Positions 33,732 to 43,390 of a stretch of 64,000 bases of DNA are shown here, in pieces. The position numbers and the translations under genes are program-made. Position 1 is the stretch's first letter. Each line of letters opens with the position of its first letter. The stretch is from Omphalotus guepiniiformis (Eukaryota > Basidiomycota > Agaricomycetes > Agaricales > Omphalotaceae), in the NCBI GenBank assembly GCA_028554645.1, contig JAQOOI010000037.1, positions 163,320 to 227,319 on the forward strand, given 5' to 3'. Below the pieces are notes generated by a model. That model did no database searches and was not told the DNA's origin. It saw only the letters and a list, made by a program, of their open reading frames with translations.

Positions 33732-34121
33732 TGTTGATTGAAGTGCTAGAACACTTGTACATACTATACAAATACTGTACATATCATTAGAAAGTCCTTC
33801 AAGTACATATAATACTCTACTAATGACTTTAATACCTATTGTAGATAGTTATACCATGTATGTAGGGTCATTCTGGAGTGTTTAGAGCACGCGCGAAAAT
33901 GTGGACACTCATTTTCACGCCTCATGCGCGGCCTGACACAACAGGACCAAACAATATGTAAATCCTTACATGTCTGGAGAAATCTAAGACACTTGGAAAG
34001 CAATTCTTGTGCATTAAGCTACTATTACAACGCTTTAGTGATCTCAGTGAACTGTAATTGAACTCTATCCATTGTGTCTGATCAGTGTATCACTGGTAGT
34101 GCATTGTCTTAGATTCTAACA
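33732..34121 (+). repeat. Solo copia-type LTR with perfect 5-bp target duplication
   Basis: 390 bp from TGTTGATTGAAGTGC to TTAGATTCTAACA, flanked by CTAAC at 33727-33731 and 34122-34126. Relatives are at 50690-51080 and, in part and inverted, at 57403-57644. A solo LTR arises by recombination between the two LTRs of a full element. It lies inside the left arm of the foldback element, so it came later. Orientation is assigned from TG...CA only and could be reversed. Confidence 0.92.
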
Positions 34122-34216
34122 CTAACTCCAAGCAGGTAAATCCAATCAACATCGGATAAGAGCATGCCTAGAGCTAACTCCAAGCACGCTACGACTGAGC
34201 CAACAGAGGGGGAGAG

Positions 34217-34239
34217 ACAGTGAGTGAGAGAGAGTGAGA

Positions 34240-34282
<43 letters not shown>
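34217..34282. repeat. (GA)n microsatellite in the foldback centre
   Basis: GAGA-rich tract with GTGA interruptions. A shorter (CT)n tract follows at about 34312-34332 on the other side of the central hairpin, so both belong to the inverted structure. Ser/Leu-rich frames across it are artefacts. Confidence 0.85.
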
Positions 34283-34286
<4 letters not shown>

Positions 34287-34462
34287 TCGACGTCGGTCAT
34301 ACGTTGAAGTCCTCTCTCTCTCTCTCTCACTCTAGGCATGCTCTTATCTGATGTTGATTGGATTTACCTGCTTGGAGTTAGCTCTGGGCAGGTCATTTCG
34401 TGGAATTTCAGCAGGAGAACAAGATGTACTCAGGAACCGCCTTGTGGTGGTGTATCTCTGAC

Positions 34463-35543
34463 CGCACCTTGGATCTACAATGTATAGGATCGGTTAGGTA
34501 TCACTATTGCTATCAGGTCTGCTTACTACCCAATCTTCCAGGAGACCGCCATTCATGTACACCTACCATAGGCTTATAGCTAGCCCCCTTCAAACCAACC
34601 CAACCCCCTTCCTCCTTAACGAGTCAGGCGGAACCATATATCTGCTCTGGGTGGGGCGTTCCACCGGATTTCAGCAGAGGATGGTCATTGTCCTCAAACT
34701 CTGGAAGGCAGGATCATCTAGAACTTGGTACTGGCTGCTTGAAGTGTGTTGCTACATCTCTGATTGCTTTCTATCGGTCAGGTTAGCTTATCAATGTAAT
34801 CCATTTAGCTTATACATCCAATTGCAGGGGTTGAATCACCCCCTTATCGGTGAGGTTGAAATTTACATTGTGCATACCAATTTCTGATGTACCTTTTGCA
34901 ACGTTGCAGGATTTGCATACCTATACCATTCCAACCTGGCAGTTTAGCATGTCTGTACAGGCTAGGGTCTTGAAAAACTGGTACCGGGTTCACCGGGTCG
35001 ATCTAACCCAGTGGGTGTATTTGCTTGTGCATATGGAGTGCACAGACACTGACTTAGATAGCGGAGCCCATACCCCTGCAGTACTCTTCATGAGGAGCAT
35101 ACCCGGCCCCCTTCTACATGAGCCACATTATCTGACCTTGCCCGCTCTCCAGCATTGCCTACCCCTCCTCGTGATACCCCTATACTCCACCTCTCTTCTG
35201 GCATGGCCATTTATGAATTTATCCATGGCAGGCTTTGTTGAAGGAGAATTACCGCCGATTTGCATGCCAGAAAGGCATAGCCATCAGATATAGTCAATTT
35301 CATACACCCGCAGTTCCTGTTGAGCTATGGCTGCCAGGATTCGATCACTCTCCTGCTGCCCTCAACGTTAGTAAGGTTTACATGGAGCTTATGATCCCTT
35401 CTGGTCTTTTTTTTCACAGGCATGGGATCTTGTTTCTTTTTACCTATCATCTTTCGAAAAAAAAACTTGCATACTGCCTTGTAATACAATCTTAAATACA
35501 ACAAATGTTTTCCCCAATCTTAACTGCATCGCTCCCTCTGAAT
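34463..35543 (+). other. Region with coding-like fragments, possibly upstream exons of the large unknown gene
   Basis: Fragments in several frames have amino-acid-like composition: FLLNESGGTIYLLWVGRSTG near 34600, LTQWVYLLVHMECTDTDLD near 35010, then PAVPVELWLPGFDHSPAALN near 35310. None is long or starts convincingly, and GT/AG pairs are frequent, so I cannot build a gene. They may be upstream exons of 35544-39879 or remnants of another gene between it and the foldback element. Confidence 0.3.
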
Positions 35544-36176
35544 CATGTCCATGGATGCCTTGTATTCCAATTTACCCCCCGAAGTCCTACTCCTTGCAAG
35601 ACTACATCCAACTTGCAAAGCACCTGAACAGCGCAGAAAGCCCTGAGTTCCATAGGGTCATGCTGACAGGTGAGGTGGTTGGTGAGGCTGCTGGTGGTGA
35701 CCAGGAGCATCAGGTGGTCATAGACCCCACCCAGGATATCCTCCCGGACAACTATCCCCTTACCATGAGCAGAGACTATGATTCTCTCATTGGCATCACT
35801 CAAAACATCATGGTCAATACATCCATCTCGGTCTTCCCTGTCCCTAAACCTGCTGAGGCTCTGAAATCCAGCATTCACATTATGTGTCGTATAATGACTG
35901 AGGAGGTGAGTTTGACCTGGATGCTTGGCACCATATTAACGACTAACTTGCCATGCAGGGGGAGAAGGAGGTTCCCATCCACAGGATTCCCAACTTTGAG
36001 TTCGGCTATTGGGGTTCAAGGCATATGATCCATATCTTCTTCCCTGCGCTTGCAGCTCGAGGCCTTCTGGGCCGTCCTCTGTCGGATGAGCACCTTGCTA
36101 TATTCTACAATCATGGGCTACGGCCTTTTGTCAAGGCCTTCCTTCCTCAACAGATCTCTGATTGGCCTGCCACCTA
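35544..36176 (+). pseudogene. Large unknown Agaricomycete-type gene, part 1 (F-box-like start)
   Basis: ATG at 35544 gives MSMDALYSNLPPEVLLLAR, in which LPPEVLL resembles the start of an F-box (substrate-adaptor motif); this rests on one short block. A frame change near 35590 leads to YIQLAKHLNSAESPEFHRVM, the VVIDPTQDILPDNYPL and DYDSLIGITQNIMV blocks and ISVFPVPKPAEALKS. A likely intron (GTGAGTTTGACC ... CATGCAG, 35906-35958) joins to GEKEVPIHRIPNFEFGYWGS and SDEHLAIFYNHGLRPF, ending SDWPATY at the MITE. I recognise this order from multi-copy Agaricomycete proteins of unknown function (memory). Parts 2 and 3 follow at 36320 and 39002. Confidence 0.6.
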
Positions 36177-36316
36177 CACTGCAAGCAATTCATCATAAAT
36201 TCCGTGGGAAAATGTTAAAAATATGGTGAAATAACATGAAAAATTAAACTTTTTCATCTTATTTCACAACATCTTTAGCATTTTCCCACGGGATTTATGT
36301 TGAATTGTTTGCAGTG
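36177..36316. mobile_element. CACTA-like MITE, 140 bp
   Basis: Inverted termini of about 65 bp start CACTGCAAGCAATTC (36177) and end GAATTGTTTGCAGTG (36316), with the central AATTCCGTGGGAAAATG block repeated inverted. CTA flanks it at 36174-36176 and 36317-36319. CACT(A/G) ends with a 3-bp duplication are the hallmark of the CACTA (EnSpm) superfamily. Removing the element and one CTA restores the frame of the surrounding gene (WPATY to KSELFHA). It has no coding capacity and must have been moved in trans. Confidence 0.88.
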
Positions 36317-36319
36317 CTA

Positions 36320-37496
36320 CAAGTCAGAACTGTTCCATGCCTGAAAGCAGAATGGTTGCCTGTCTTATGGGACCAAGCTAATACCTGTAGAGGTTTTGGA
36401 TGTACTTGCCAATAACATCCACCAATCCCTTGAGGCCTATGGGGCGGATTGGGCATCTGATTTTTTCTTCATTCATACCCTTCATGATACCAAGGGTGGC
36501 TCTGCTCACCGTTGAAGTGCAGGGGAGGCTGCTTTGGAGGACTTTCTGACCCAGGCCAACATACCTATGGTTGCAATCCAGTCTGGCCAGTGGTGGATTG
36601 ATGTTGGGCTGGAGTTTTCTACCTGCAACCAGGATTGCCTCCAGTGGTCCACTTCATCCCATTTCCATACTGTCAAGGAGTGCCTGCAGATTGGCAATGA
36701 GGATGCCAGCCATATCACTCATTTGGGCAGCTTCAAATACTCCCGGGACATCGTCAGTCATCTCATGGGTGTTTCGGGATGCAGGATCGAGCCTGGAGCT
36801 CGCGCAGAGGGTCCTTTTGAGGCATGTTACCTGCAGATGTACTCTACGGACAAGTCTGCGACCTACAATCTGGAGGGGCAATTTCATGGGAAGGCTATCA
36901 CCATTAATGCCACAATGGGGAAGGTCCAACCACCCCCTTTCCTGGAGGGACTGTTTAGTCTCTACACTGAATCCCTGGCGGAGTCCTTCAAATGCCTGCA
37001 TTGAGGTACGGATGCCAATTGGGCAAGCTTCAGCAGTGCTCACAACCTTCAGCAGCAGTCTAGTTTGACAGTGTCTGTTGGCTTTCAGATGCAGTGTGTG
37101 GTGGTAAGTCCCATTGTAAAGCCCATAGATTAGTGAGCTGATATGGCCCCTGATACAGGAATTTTTGTGCATACTGTGTTTCCGCCATCAGCCATGTCCT
37201 TTCTCGGCAAGAATCTGGGGCACCTAAATTGCGTGTTCGCCCTGCAGCTCTTCTTATGACAGCTGCATGTGTTTGGCTGGTCAATGGGCTTCACTCACGA
37301 CCTGACGATGGTTCAGCAGCACATAGCCTGATAAGGGCTGTACTACCCTTGACCAATTCAGAAGATCCTGACCCTGACACCCTCCTGTTTCCTGGACGAG
37401 GCCGTAGAGACCACAGTGAGGAGAGTGAGGATAATGAGGATGGCCGACCCCGACCCCGACCCCGTTTCAAGGACTATATCCCCTACAATCCCTATG
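36320..37496 (+). pseudogene. Large unknown Agaricomycete-type gene, part 2
   Basis: Continues after the MITE as KSELFHA, TGA, KQNGCLSYGTKLIPVEVLD. The best conserved part follows: WWIDVGLEFSTCNQDCLQW, HFHTVKECLQIG, SHLMGVSGCRIEPGARAEGP and MYSTDKSATYNLEGQFHGKA. Near 36995 the frame shifts to CIEVRMPIGQASAVL. After a noisy stretch it resumes as [20 protein letters not shown] and [14 protein letters not shown], then an Arg/Pro/Asp-rich linker ([12 protein letters not shown] type) to YIPYNPYG at the LTR. TGA codons at 36342 and 36513 break the frame. No enzyme motif is known to me. The long, even conservation of blocks shows it was under selection before it was broken. Confidence 0.6.
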
Positions 37497-37501
37497 GCGT
37501 T

Positions 37502-37738
37502 AATAGCAGCTAATTGAGCACTCTAAGACGTAAGAACTTGTCTAGACTCAAAGATTGCCCTTTTAAAAGCGAGTGTAGTGTGGTGTTGGCAAAGATTCTG
37601 CATGCAGAAAACTGACTAAAGTTGAGCTAGAGTGTAGGAAAGACTAACTGAACTGAAAGACCACCGTCTAGACCCTTCGACGAGTACCAGAAACTGCAAA
37701 ACAGACAGACACAGACAGACAGACACAGACAGACAGAC

Positions 37739-37771
<33 letters not shown>

Positions 37772-38996
37772 TCAAACACAACAGATGTTCAGATATTTAG
37801 CACTCTATTAAAGCACTGCAATTCCTAATAGTCTGCCTCTACCAGCTCGAAGAACTGGGGCCTGACGTTCACAATCAAGAGGCCTTCTGTGATTTAACGC
37901 TCTAGAAGATATGTAAAGTTCTCCAATTTGGCGGGCAGTCATAACCTGGGGCGCTCGACCCTATACATGACAGTATATGTACTCTACTGCTTGTAAGTAT
38001 TCCATAAATAGATAGAAAACTGAGTGGAGTAATTAAAAGACACTGAAGGATAAAATCGAGTATAAAATGGATGTAAACAGAAACAATATGACTGAGTTGG
38101 GTAAGTAGGCATTAGAGGGTAATTATGTGCAGTTTTTGGGTATATATGTGTAAGTATTATGTTTTAGTGATGTTTTTGGTACATCTAGACCCTTCTTATC
38201 ATGCGCTCGAGCCATTCTAAATGAACTACTCCTATGCATTTCGTTATTATTCATCTTCGTAACTGTTTTAAAGTGTACTTATAGGGGCGCCAAGGGCATT
38301 TTCCAGTCATATATCCCATTGGGCTTCCGTATATTCTCCTATTCCGACATCTAGACCCCATAGCACCTCTTAGATATGCAAATATCCAGCGCTCGAAGGC
38401 CAATTCTGTCATTACTTTACTCACAAGTTGTTATACAGTCATCAAGACCGATCGTTTTCATAGCTTTGACCATCTGGTATCCTGGAACGGAATCATCGAT
38501 CATATATTTCCGATCATAAAGCATTATCTCCAGTATATCATCAATCTGCAGTTTCTAGGAGGTCGGCTAAGTTCGAACAAACCATCTTGATGGCTCAGCG
38601 ATACCCCTAGCTTTGTCCTTTCAACGTTATTCAGGCTCATGAGGCTATTACGCCTGTGTGTGTGTAGTTTCTTCCTTCCTAAGTCCCGTGGATTACACAG
38701 ATACTTGAATAGAGACTTCCAGATGAAGGGCTCTTTGCCAGGCAGGGTGGATCTGACCATACTGTACAGTCTCACAGTAGGTAGTTACTTCGCCGAAGGT
38801 CTATAGGCATATCAGCCATAAGGTCTTGATGCATACTTGTACATTGTAGTCCTTTCACTTTGAGCCTTTAACTATTCTTGTTCTATGTTTTAGCTAGCAC
38901 TATGGGACATAGTCTAGCCCTTTATTCCCATCATACTCACAGTAGAAATCGTTTAATTCCAGGCATTTCAGGTGTGTATGCATCTTCAGTGCAACA
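37502..38996 (-). repeat. 1.5-kb gypsy-type solo LTR
   Basis: Homologous end to end with the split LTR at 5407-8591. Flanked by GCGTT (37497-37501) and GTGTT (38997-39001), a 5-bp duplication that differs only by C to T at a CpG. In minus sense it begins TGTTGCACTGAAG. Removing it joins YNPYGV to VFLHHVVVDVDV of the unknown gene, so it is a clean insertion in that gene. It carries a shorter GACA array (about 37703-37770) and one copy of the 123-bp unit that is doubled at 6209-6454. The AATAGCAGC end is not a standard CA terminus, so that boundary may be off by a few bases. Confidence 0.82.
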
Positions 38997-39001
38997 GTGT
39001 T

Positions 39002-39879
39002 GTGTTCTTGCACCATGTGGTTGTTGATGTTGATGTTCCCCACATGAGGAAGGGTGGCCATACCTATCCTCCTCTGCATTCGAGTTCCTGTTCAACACTT
39101 CCGAAGAGGCTATTCGAGACAAGTACCTTACAGTGGGAATTCTATCTAAGGAGGCCATAGCAAGGCGTAGAATTGTTGCCAACAAAACTCAGTGAACACT
39201 CTCTGTGGCAGCACTTGCTCTGCTCATGGATGAAACTCACCAGAATCTGTTTAATCTGGAAGTAGCTGGCCATGCTCTGCCCCCTCCTCTGGTTGATAGT
39301 AGGTCTGACAACAAGGAGTTCTCAGAGGGAGGTGATGGAGGATATGACCAAGGTCTGGATGCCGTGATCTCAGAGATTTACCGCCAGTTCCTGGTGGACG
39401 TGGCCATGAAGACCCCTAATTCCCGGGGCACTGCTGCTGCATCATATTGTAAGCTCACGGAGCAAGAGCGGCTTGCAGTGAAGGAGGAACATTATCTCAA
39501 CCCCTGTCTTTCCGACTTCTGGTGTGCTTGTTGATGAAAAAAGGCAAATTGCCAGGACTATCAGCTTGCCTTAAGCCACATGTTCCCTGAGCAGGACCAT
39601 GAGACTACGGGAGCCATTCAGAACTATACCCAATGTCTGTACTATATGAAGTGGAAGTGATTTGCCATAACAGCAAGCCCTGGGGCCTTTAACGCTGCTC
39701 GAAAGGCCATCGAAGCGAAGATTCAACGCCTTGCATGGATACCACATGCTGGCCAGGACAAGATGTGGGCCACTTCCCAGAAGGGCAAGTTTGACAGCCA
39801 CTTTCCTAAGGGGCCTGCACCGCGTATTCTCTGTAAGGTTACCCTGCAATGGGAAGTAGATGAAAACCCCCCTGTTTAG
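39002..39879 (+). pseudogene. Large unknown Agaricomycete-type gene, part 3 (C-terminal region)
   Basis: Resumes after the LTR as VFLHHVVVDVDV. A frame change near 39090 gives FNTSEEAIRDKYLTVGILSK and EAIARRRIVANKTQ, TGA, then MDETHQNLFNLEVAGHALPPP, ISEIYRQFLVDVAMKTPNSRG and ASYCKLTEQERLAVKEEHYL. Two adjacent TGA (39532-39537) and one at 39658 interrupt before GAIQNYTQCLYYMKWK and AARKAIEAKIQRLAWIPHAG. The end is PAPRILCKVTLQWEVDENPPV with TAG at 39877. The NYTQCxYYxxW block and WxPHAxxDxMW block recur in the family as I remember it. Function unknown; the full product would exceed 1,000 residues. Confidence 0.6.
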
Positions 39880-39994
39880 TAGTTTATATTTCAATGAACA
39901 TGATACTTTCTGGAACATAATGCCCATGTAGTTTTCGTCATGATGTTGGAGACAATATTTACTATCTACCTGTCCACCTCTACCCGTCCTGGAC

Positions 39995-40420
39995 GAACAC
40001 TCGCAATCAACAAAAACAGAGGCAAGGTTTGTAAGTGTTCATGGTCTTTCGCAATCAACAAAACCCAAACAACATTTGTGATTTACTATCTATTGTTCAT
40101 CAACAATCAACACTCATTGTTCTAACAAGGTTTGGGATTTACTTTCTATGCTTTGTCAACCATGAACACTCATTGCAACAAAAGGTTTGTGATTTACTAT
40201 CTATCCTTCGTCATCAACGAACACTCATTGGTCCAACAAGGTTTGTTAGAACATATCTATCATAGGGTTTGTCGTCGACGAAAACTCATTGTTCCAACAA
40301 GGTTTGGGATTTATTATCTATCCTTCATCGACGACGAACACTCATTGTTCCAACAAGGTTTGTGAAAACATATCTATCCATCCATCGTTGACGAACACCC
40401 ATAATACTATCTCATGAATG
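39995..40420. repeat. Minisatellite with ~60-70-bp imperfect units
   Basis: Units contain GAACACTCATTGTTCCAACA, then AGGTTTGTGATTTACTATCTATCC and TTCATCGACGAC in varying order and length. At least six units are visible. The same unit appears at about 62985-63225, again next to tRNA-like sequences, so unit and tRNA-like block travel together. Confidence 0.8.
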
Positions 40421-40795
40421 ACCTTTTTATCTGCTTTGTAAGGTACTCAACCTTTGCAACACAGTGTCCGTGATGGACAAACCTTATGTTAGATTGGTTG
40501 CAGAACACTTTGTCCGGGACCAAGTTTCATACTGTTACTGTTAGATAACAAAGTTTTCATGTACTTGTAGCTCACTTTCTCCTGGAACGCAGGTGGATTT
40601 TTCCTCCTTTCTCTTCATTCACATTCCCATTCTGTTGTGAATGAGTATCATTTCTTTATCTGCTTTGTAAGGTGCATGTTTGATATGTACTAGTGCTGAA
40701 CGCTTCGTCTAAGACGAAGTTTCACTTTCTCGCTGCTCCATTTGATACGCATTTCCAAAGTTCTTCATAACATATATATGTGTTGGTTGGTAGCA
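40421..40795. other. Spacer with partial repeats
   Basis: No gene. The phrase TTTATCTGCTTTGTAAGGT occurs twice (near 40429 and 40657), and AACGCTTCGTCTAAGACGAAG near 40706 forms a short hairpin. Confidence 0.4.
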
Positions 40796-40796
40796 A

Positions 40797-40880
40797 GTGG
40801 CCCTGTAGAGAAGTGGTCTATGTGCAGATTAGATCAATAGCACTCAATCTGCGCACAGGTTTGAGTCCTGTATGGGTCAA
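40797..40880 (+). repeat. tRNA-like SINE head, copy 1
   Basis: Looks like a tRNA-derived sequence: acceptor halves TGGCCC and GGGTCA can pair over six bases, an A-box-like TGGCCCTGTAGAGAAGTGG is followed by a long anticodon-arm-like helix (CAGATT ... AATCTG), and a B-box-like block GGTTTGAGTCC sits in a 5-bp T-stem (ACAGG/CCTGT). The insert in the anticodon arm is too long for a plain tRNA. The 3' part continues into a non-tRNA tail ending near a T-rich tract. Confidence 0.55.
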
Positions 40881-41005
40881 TAGCATGTGTTTTATGAGGG
40901 TACCCTCAAGAACATGTGCGGTATAATTTTTTCATACATGTATCTGTCATCGATAAACACTCAATGTTCCAGCAAGATTTCCAACAACTCTCCATAATAG
41001 TGCAA

Positions 41006-41089
41006 GTGGCCCTGTAGAGAAGTGGTCTATGCGCAGATTAGATTGATAGCGCTCAATCTGCATACAGATTCGAGTCCTGTGTGGGTCAA
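41006..41089 (+). repeat. tRNA-like SINE head, copy 2
   Basis: Same layout as copy 1 with the better B box (ATTCGAGTCC). It is followed by an inverted repeat (GGTAGCTTTATAACA with TGTTATGAAGCTACC) and a tail (GTAAATACAAATACTATCTC to about 41300) that is also present after copy 3 at 62850-62990. Shared tail plus shared head supports a real SINE family rather than a tRNA pseudogene. Confidence 0.6.
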
Positions 41090-42045
41090 TAGTATGCGTA
41101 TTATGAGGGTAGCTTTATAACACGCATGTTATGAAGCTACCATTTTTTCATACATATATTCAGTCTCTGGTAAATACAAATACTATCTCTTTGAAACTCA
41201 AGTGAAAGTGTGCAAAGTGCAACATATATTAATAGTAGAAGAGTCTCATTGTAAATTTCTATCTGTGATCTTTCAGTAGCAATCAAAATTTTTACATTGT
41301 GAACATGAGTGATCTTAATATAAAGTCTTCCAAGTAGCCTGAAAGAAGTCCATACAATTCAATGAACTTAGACTGTATATTCCACTATATGATTCCATAA
41401 AAGATGTGCTTGACCAGATAGCATTGTTCAATTGTAGAGCTCAGAAAAAACAGATCACTCCTTATGAGCAGCCAAACAAGGAGATGCAAATGCAATATAA
41501 CCTGATCCACACAAATTTGCACATGCTACTCAAACCAGTCAGTCTGTCTCATCATCCAAGTTCTGCTCAACTTCAGCTGCCTGACTCTTCTCACCTTAAT
41601 CTGCCTGACCCTACCCACTCTATTCTGCCTGACCCTACCCATCCTACTCACCCTAGTCTGTCTGACCCTACTGGCCCTACCTTTCAGACCCTATGTCAGA
41701 CCCTACTAGTCTCTAATAACCCTAAGTGCAGCACATCCACAACATGATCACCAGTAGGGAGCTCCTTCTCAATGTCTTGGTCGTCGTTGGTTTGACTGAA
41801 AGCAACATCATCGGCGCGGATCTTATCTGCTATTCCACGGTTATAAAGTAGAGCCCTATGAAGATCAAAAATCTCCTCTCAAGCAGCGCTGAGAAGAAGA
41901 TCTCTCAAGCAGCGCTGAGAGCGGCACGAAGCAAATCCACTTTTGCGGTGATGAGAATGAGACAGGGAAATGAACTGCTAATGGGCTAATGAACAAAAAC
42001 CCAAAAAAAACCAAAACAACCAAGTCACTCAAAAGGTGCGAGTCT
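41090..42045. other. SINE tail, then stretch without a supported gene
   Basis: To about 41330 the sequence is the SINE tail shared with 62850-62990. The open frame at 41406-41747 is low-complexity (repeated LPDPTH-type units from CTGACCCTACCC-like repeats) and ends in copia-like 3' DNA. A direct repeat AAGCAGCGCTGAGA is present twice near 41882 and 41907. Confidence 0.4.
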
Positions 42046-42540
42046 GAGGGGGTGTTGTCGAAGGTTCTGCACGACCAAACTTATGGCTTCTTTATTAGAA
42101 CTTTGTCTTTATCACAAGAACTTTATAGTTGAGCTTTTAAAATGCACTAAGGCAAAAAGTAGCACAAGACGGTTTTGAACAAGACAGGTGTTCACTGCAC
42201 AATCACAACCATATGACCACAAGATCAAACAACCAATTCCAATAACACAACCAGTTCAATTCAACCAACAATGATCTTTATACAATATCGCAATAAACAC
42301 CGGACTATAAACAGACCAGGGCAACTTTATGTTTTTGGTAGGAATTCCCTTCACAGGCACAATTCACATTATAAAGACGGTCCCCAGTGACCCTGTGACT
42401 CTATGGTACTCTCCTGGATTTTCTCTCTCCAAGTCACTGCCCTTTTATACATACTGCCAGTCCAAAATTAAAAAAAACAGAAATTATAGCTAAACTGTCC
42501 TGTTATATATATATACCTATATCCGTGTACGTAGGTTGTA
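42046..42540 (+). repeat. Polypurine tract and start of a copia-type LTR
   Basis: GAGGGGG at 42046-42052 is directly followed by TGTTGTCGAAGGTTCTGCAC, a typical PPT-LTR junction. The same junction, diverged, occurs at 22437-22451 on the minus strand. The right end of the LTR is not defined; an AT-dinucleotide run (about 42505-42520) lies within it, and 42540 is only an approximate limit. Confidence 0.5.
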
Positions 42541-43300
42541 AGTATCTGTGTCAAGTATGTCCATTATTACTTGTTATAGATCTATTTTATGAGGCAAACC
42601 TCAAAAATGTGTTTTAATTCCATTATTTTTATTGTGAGCAATATTCAGCCCCTTCATTTTATTTTTACAGATTTCCTTGACATTTCTCGGGCATCCGGGT
42701 TCCATAGGATTAATCACCTGATAGAAATTATACCCCTCAAAGTATCACATTGTTCCGTCAAAGGGACTCCTTCAATTCAATAGTATTCCGAGAAATTTTA
42801 CTGATCGAGTTTTTACACCTCCTAACCAGTTTCTTGTCGAGCAATTTTCACTGGACAATTAATCGAAGCAAACTTCCTTGATCAACTTTTGTTCCTGGCA
42901 ATTAATTAATGAGTAAATACCCCGGAACTATTCTAGATCCATTATTCTGACTCTATTTCGTGTTCCATCCATTTTTAGTTTCTGCTGGATTTTTAATCTT
43001 TATTGACCAGAGGAAGATATTCCCCTAATAATCATATGATGCAATTGACGTTGTGATGTCAGAGTTATGAGATTGGGTGAGTCTGATTCAACAGTGGATG
43101 GCTATTGAACAATTCTCTACATCACAACTATACTGACTAGCCTAGAACCTTGATACACATGTTGTATTGTAGGTAATAGAACATGCTTTATGACTCAAAT
43201 CACAACACATTTTGATTGACAAGGCAGGCACCTTTCAACCCTCTATATTCCTCACTGCAAATGCCTAAAGTGATTAATCACCTGGCTTTTAATGCAGGTG
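42541..43300. other. AT-rich stretch, probably LTR or decayed element DNA
   Basis: No gene. Its right end abuts a gypsy polypurine tract (minus sense), so part of it may be the matching LTR in minus orientation, starting at about 43317. I cannot find the other LTR end. Confidence 0.35.
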
Positions 43301-43390
43301 CCAAAAATCGGCGCATCATCTCCCCCAAACTAAAATCTTGACTGTCCCCGGTCAATTCTTCAGCCAATCTACTGACTTTATTTTATAGTA
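43301..43390 (-). pseudogene. Gypsy pol C-terminal remnant with polypurine tract
   Basis: In minus sense: DRGQSRF, TAG, then GGDDAPIFGT, with TTTAGTTTGGGGGAGATG as polypurine tract. It matches the intact form DRGRSRFSLG at 8592-8660. The upstream pol is not recognisable. Confidence 0.5.

Larger units (their letters stand above)
33677..34430. mobile_element. Foldback element with ~102-bp arms, flanked by a 29-bp direct repeat
   Basis: The left arm begins AGTACATCTTGTTCTCC (33678) and the right arm ends GGAGAACAAGATGTACT (34430). Ignoring the LTR inserted in the left arm, the arms match over about 102 bp with two mismatches, both CG against CA. The centre has a GA-rich tract and a further perfect-looking hairpin (GAGGACTTCGACGT with ACGTTGAAGTCCTC). 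The element is flanked by an identical 29-bp sequence at 33648-33676 and 34431-34459, starting CAGGAACCGCC. Without the LTR it is about 360 bp with no coding capacity. It inserted in gag-like coding sequence. Confidence 0.85.

Noticed and set aside
34109..34339. Ser/Leu repeat protein
   Set aside because: Translation of the (GA)n tract in the foldback centre.
35543..35878. Minus-strand gene opposite the large unknown gene
   Set aside because: The plus strand carries the conserved blocks and intron signals; the minus frame has none.
3891..39660. TGA read as Trp (altered genetic code or mitochondrial DNA)
   Set aside because: Many TGA sites fall where homologues have Arg, nuclear-type introns and LTR elements are present, and several frames end normally at TGA. 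Mutation is the simpler explanation.
39995..40420. CRISPR array
   Set aside because: Imperfect tandem units of varying length without spacers.
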